DNA of 14,487 nucleotides from Opitutaceae bacterium. GTDB lineage: Bacteria > Verrucomicrobiota > Verrucomicrobiia > Opitutales > Opitutaceae. Position 1 is the first letter of the stretch; each line of letters starts with the position of its first letter. The stretch spans positions 1 to 14,487 of the forward strand of contig JANXSC010000435.1 in the NCBI GenBank assembly GCA_025352845.1. The letters are read 5' to 3'. Made by a program: the position numbers and the translations under genes. The notes below the pieces were generated by a model. It saw nothing but the letters and a program-made list of their open reading frames with translations. It did not search any database and was not told the DNA's origin. Of the stretch, positions 14,447 to 14,487 are shown one piece after another.

Positions 14447-14487
14447 TTTCAGGTGGGCGATGCACCTTACCCATCTCGTCTGCACGC

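Noticed and set aside
14460..14487. Start of a further gene (ATG at 14460 reading MHLTHLVCT, after AGGTGG).
   Set aside because: Only nine codons are visible and the spacing to the purine-rich element is very short; nothing can be supported.

Overview
The window is GC-rich DNA from a Gram-negative bacterium. The best guess is the Verrucomicrobiota, near Opitutaceae. The reasons are the style of the TonB-dependent receptor, an operon of secreted SGNH acetylesterases and GH29 fucosidases with no SusC/SusD pair, several Tat- or Sec-exported enzymes, Gly/Pro/Arg-rich low-complexity inserts, and almost no Shine-Dalgarno sequences. The taxon is inferred from protein character only.

Left part, minus strand (1-3457). 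An M3-family oligopeptidase (OpdA/PrlC type) starts at a GTG at 1177 and runs off the left edge. Upstream of it lies a complete TonB-dependent receptor (1229-3064) with its own likely promoter. Upstream again is a small single-cluster ferredoxin (3221-3457) that ends at a clear intrinsic terminator. A 270-base divergent intergenic region (3458-3726) follows. It holds several small inverted repeats and a 14-bp palindrome close to the start of the next operon.

Right part, plus strand (3727-13874). This is one tightly spaced polysaccharide-degradation operon: a double-domain SGNH acetylesterase, an exported mandelate racemase/enolase-superfamily enzyme (broken), a second acetylesterase with an N-terminal beta-sandwich, three GH29 alpha-L-fucosidases (the first broken), and a ThuA-like protein whose start overlaps the last fucosidase stop. 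Downstream is the 3' fragment of a TldD/PmbA-type gene (to 14410), also frameshifted, then a strong inverted repeat.

Together the genes fit removal of acetyl groups and terminal L-fucose from an acetylated, fucosylated glycan such as a pectin (rhamnogalacturonan), xyloglucan or fucose-containing algal polysaccharide. The substrate is inference. The enolase-superfamily and ThuA-like proteins would then act on the released sugar acids or oxidised sugars.

The most notable features are: (i) broken genes interspersed with intact ones, two of them carrying exactly one small indel plus one nonsense codon at a conserved aromatic residue; (ii) a 24-base in-frame insertion in the first fucosidase that matches the PALSEVEG / ACPERSRR type of short dispersed repeat; (iii) altered signature residues in two of the three SGNH domains; and (iv) a hidden GTG-started peptidase gene. 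I see no CRISPR array, tRNA, rRNA, transposase or integrase.
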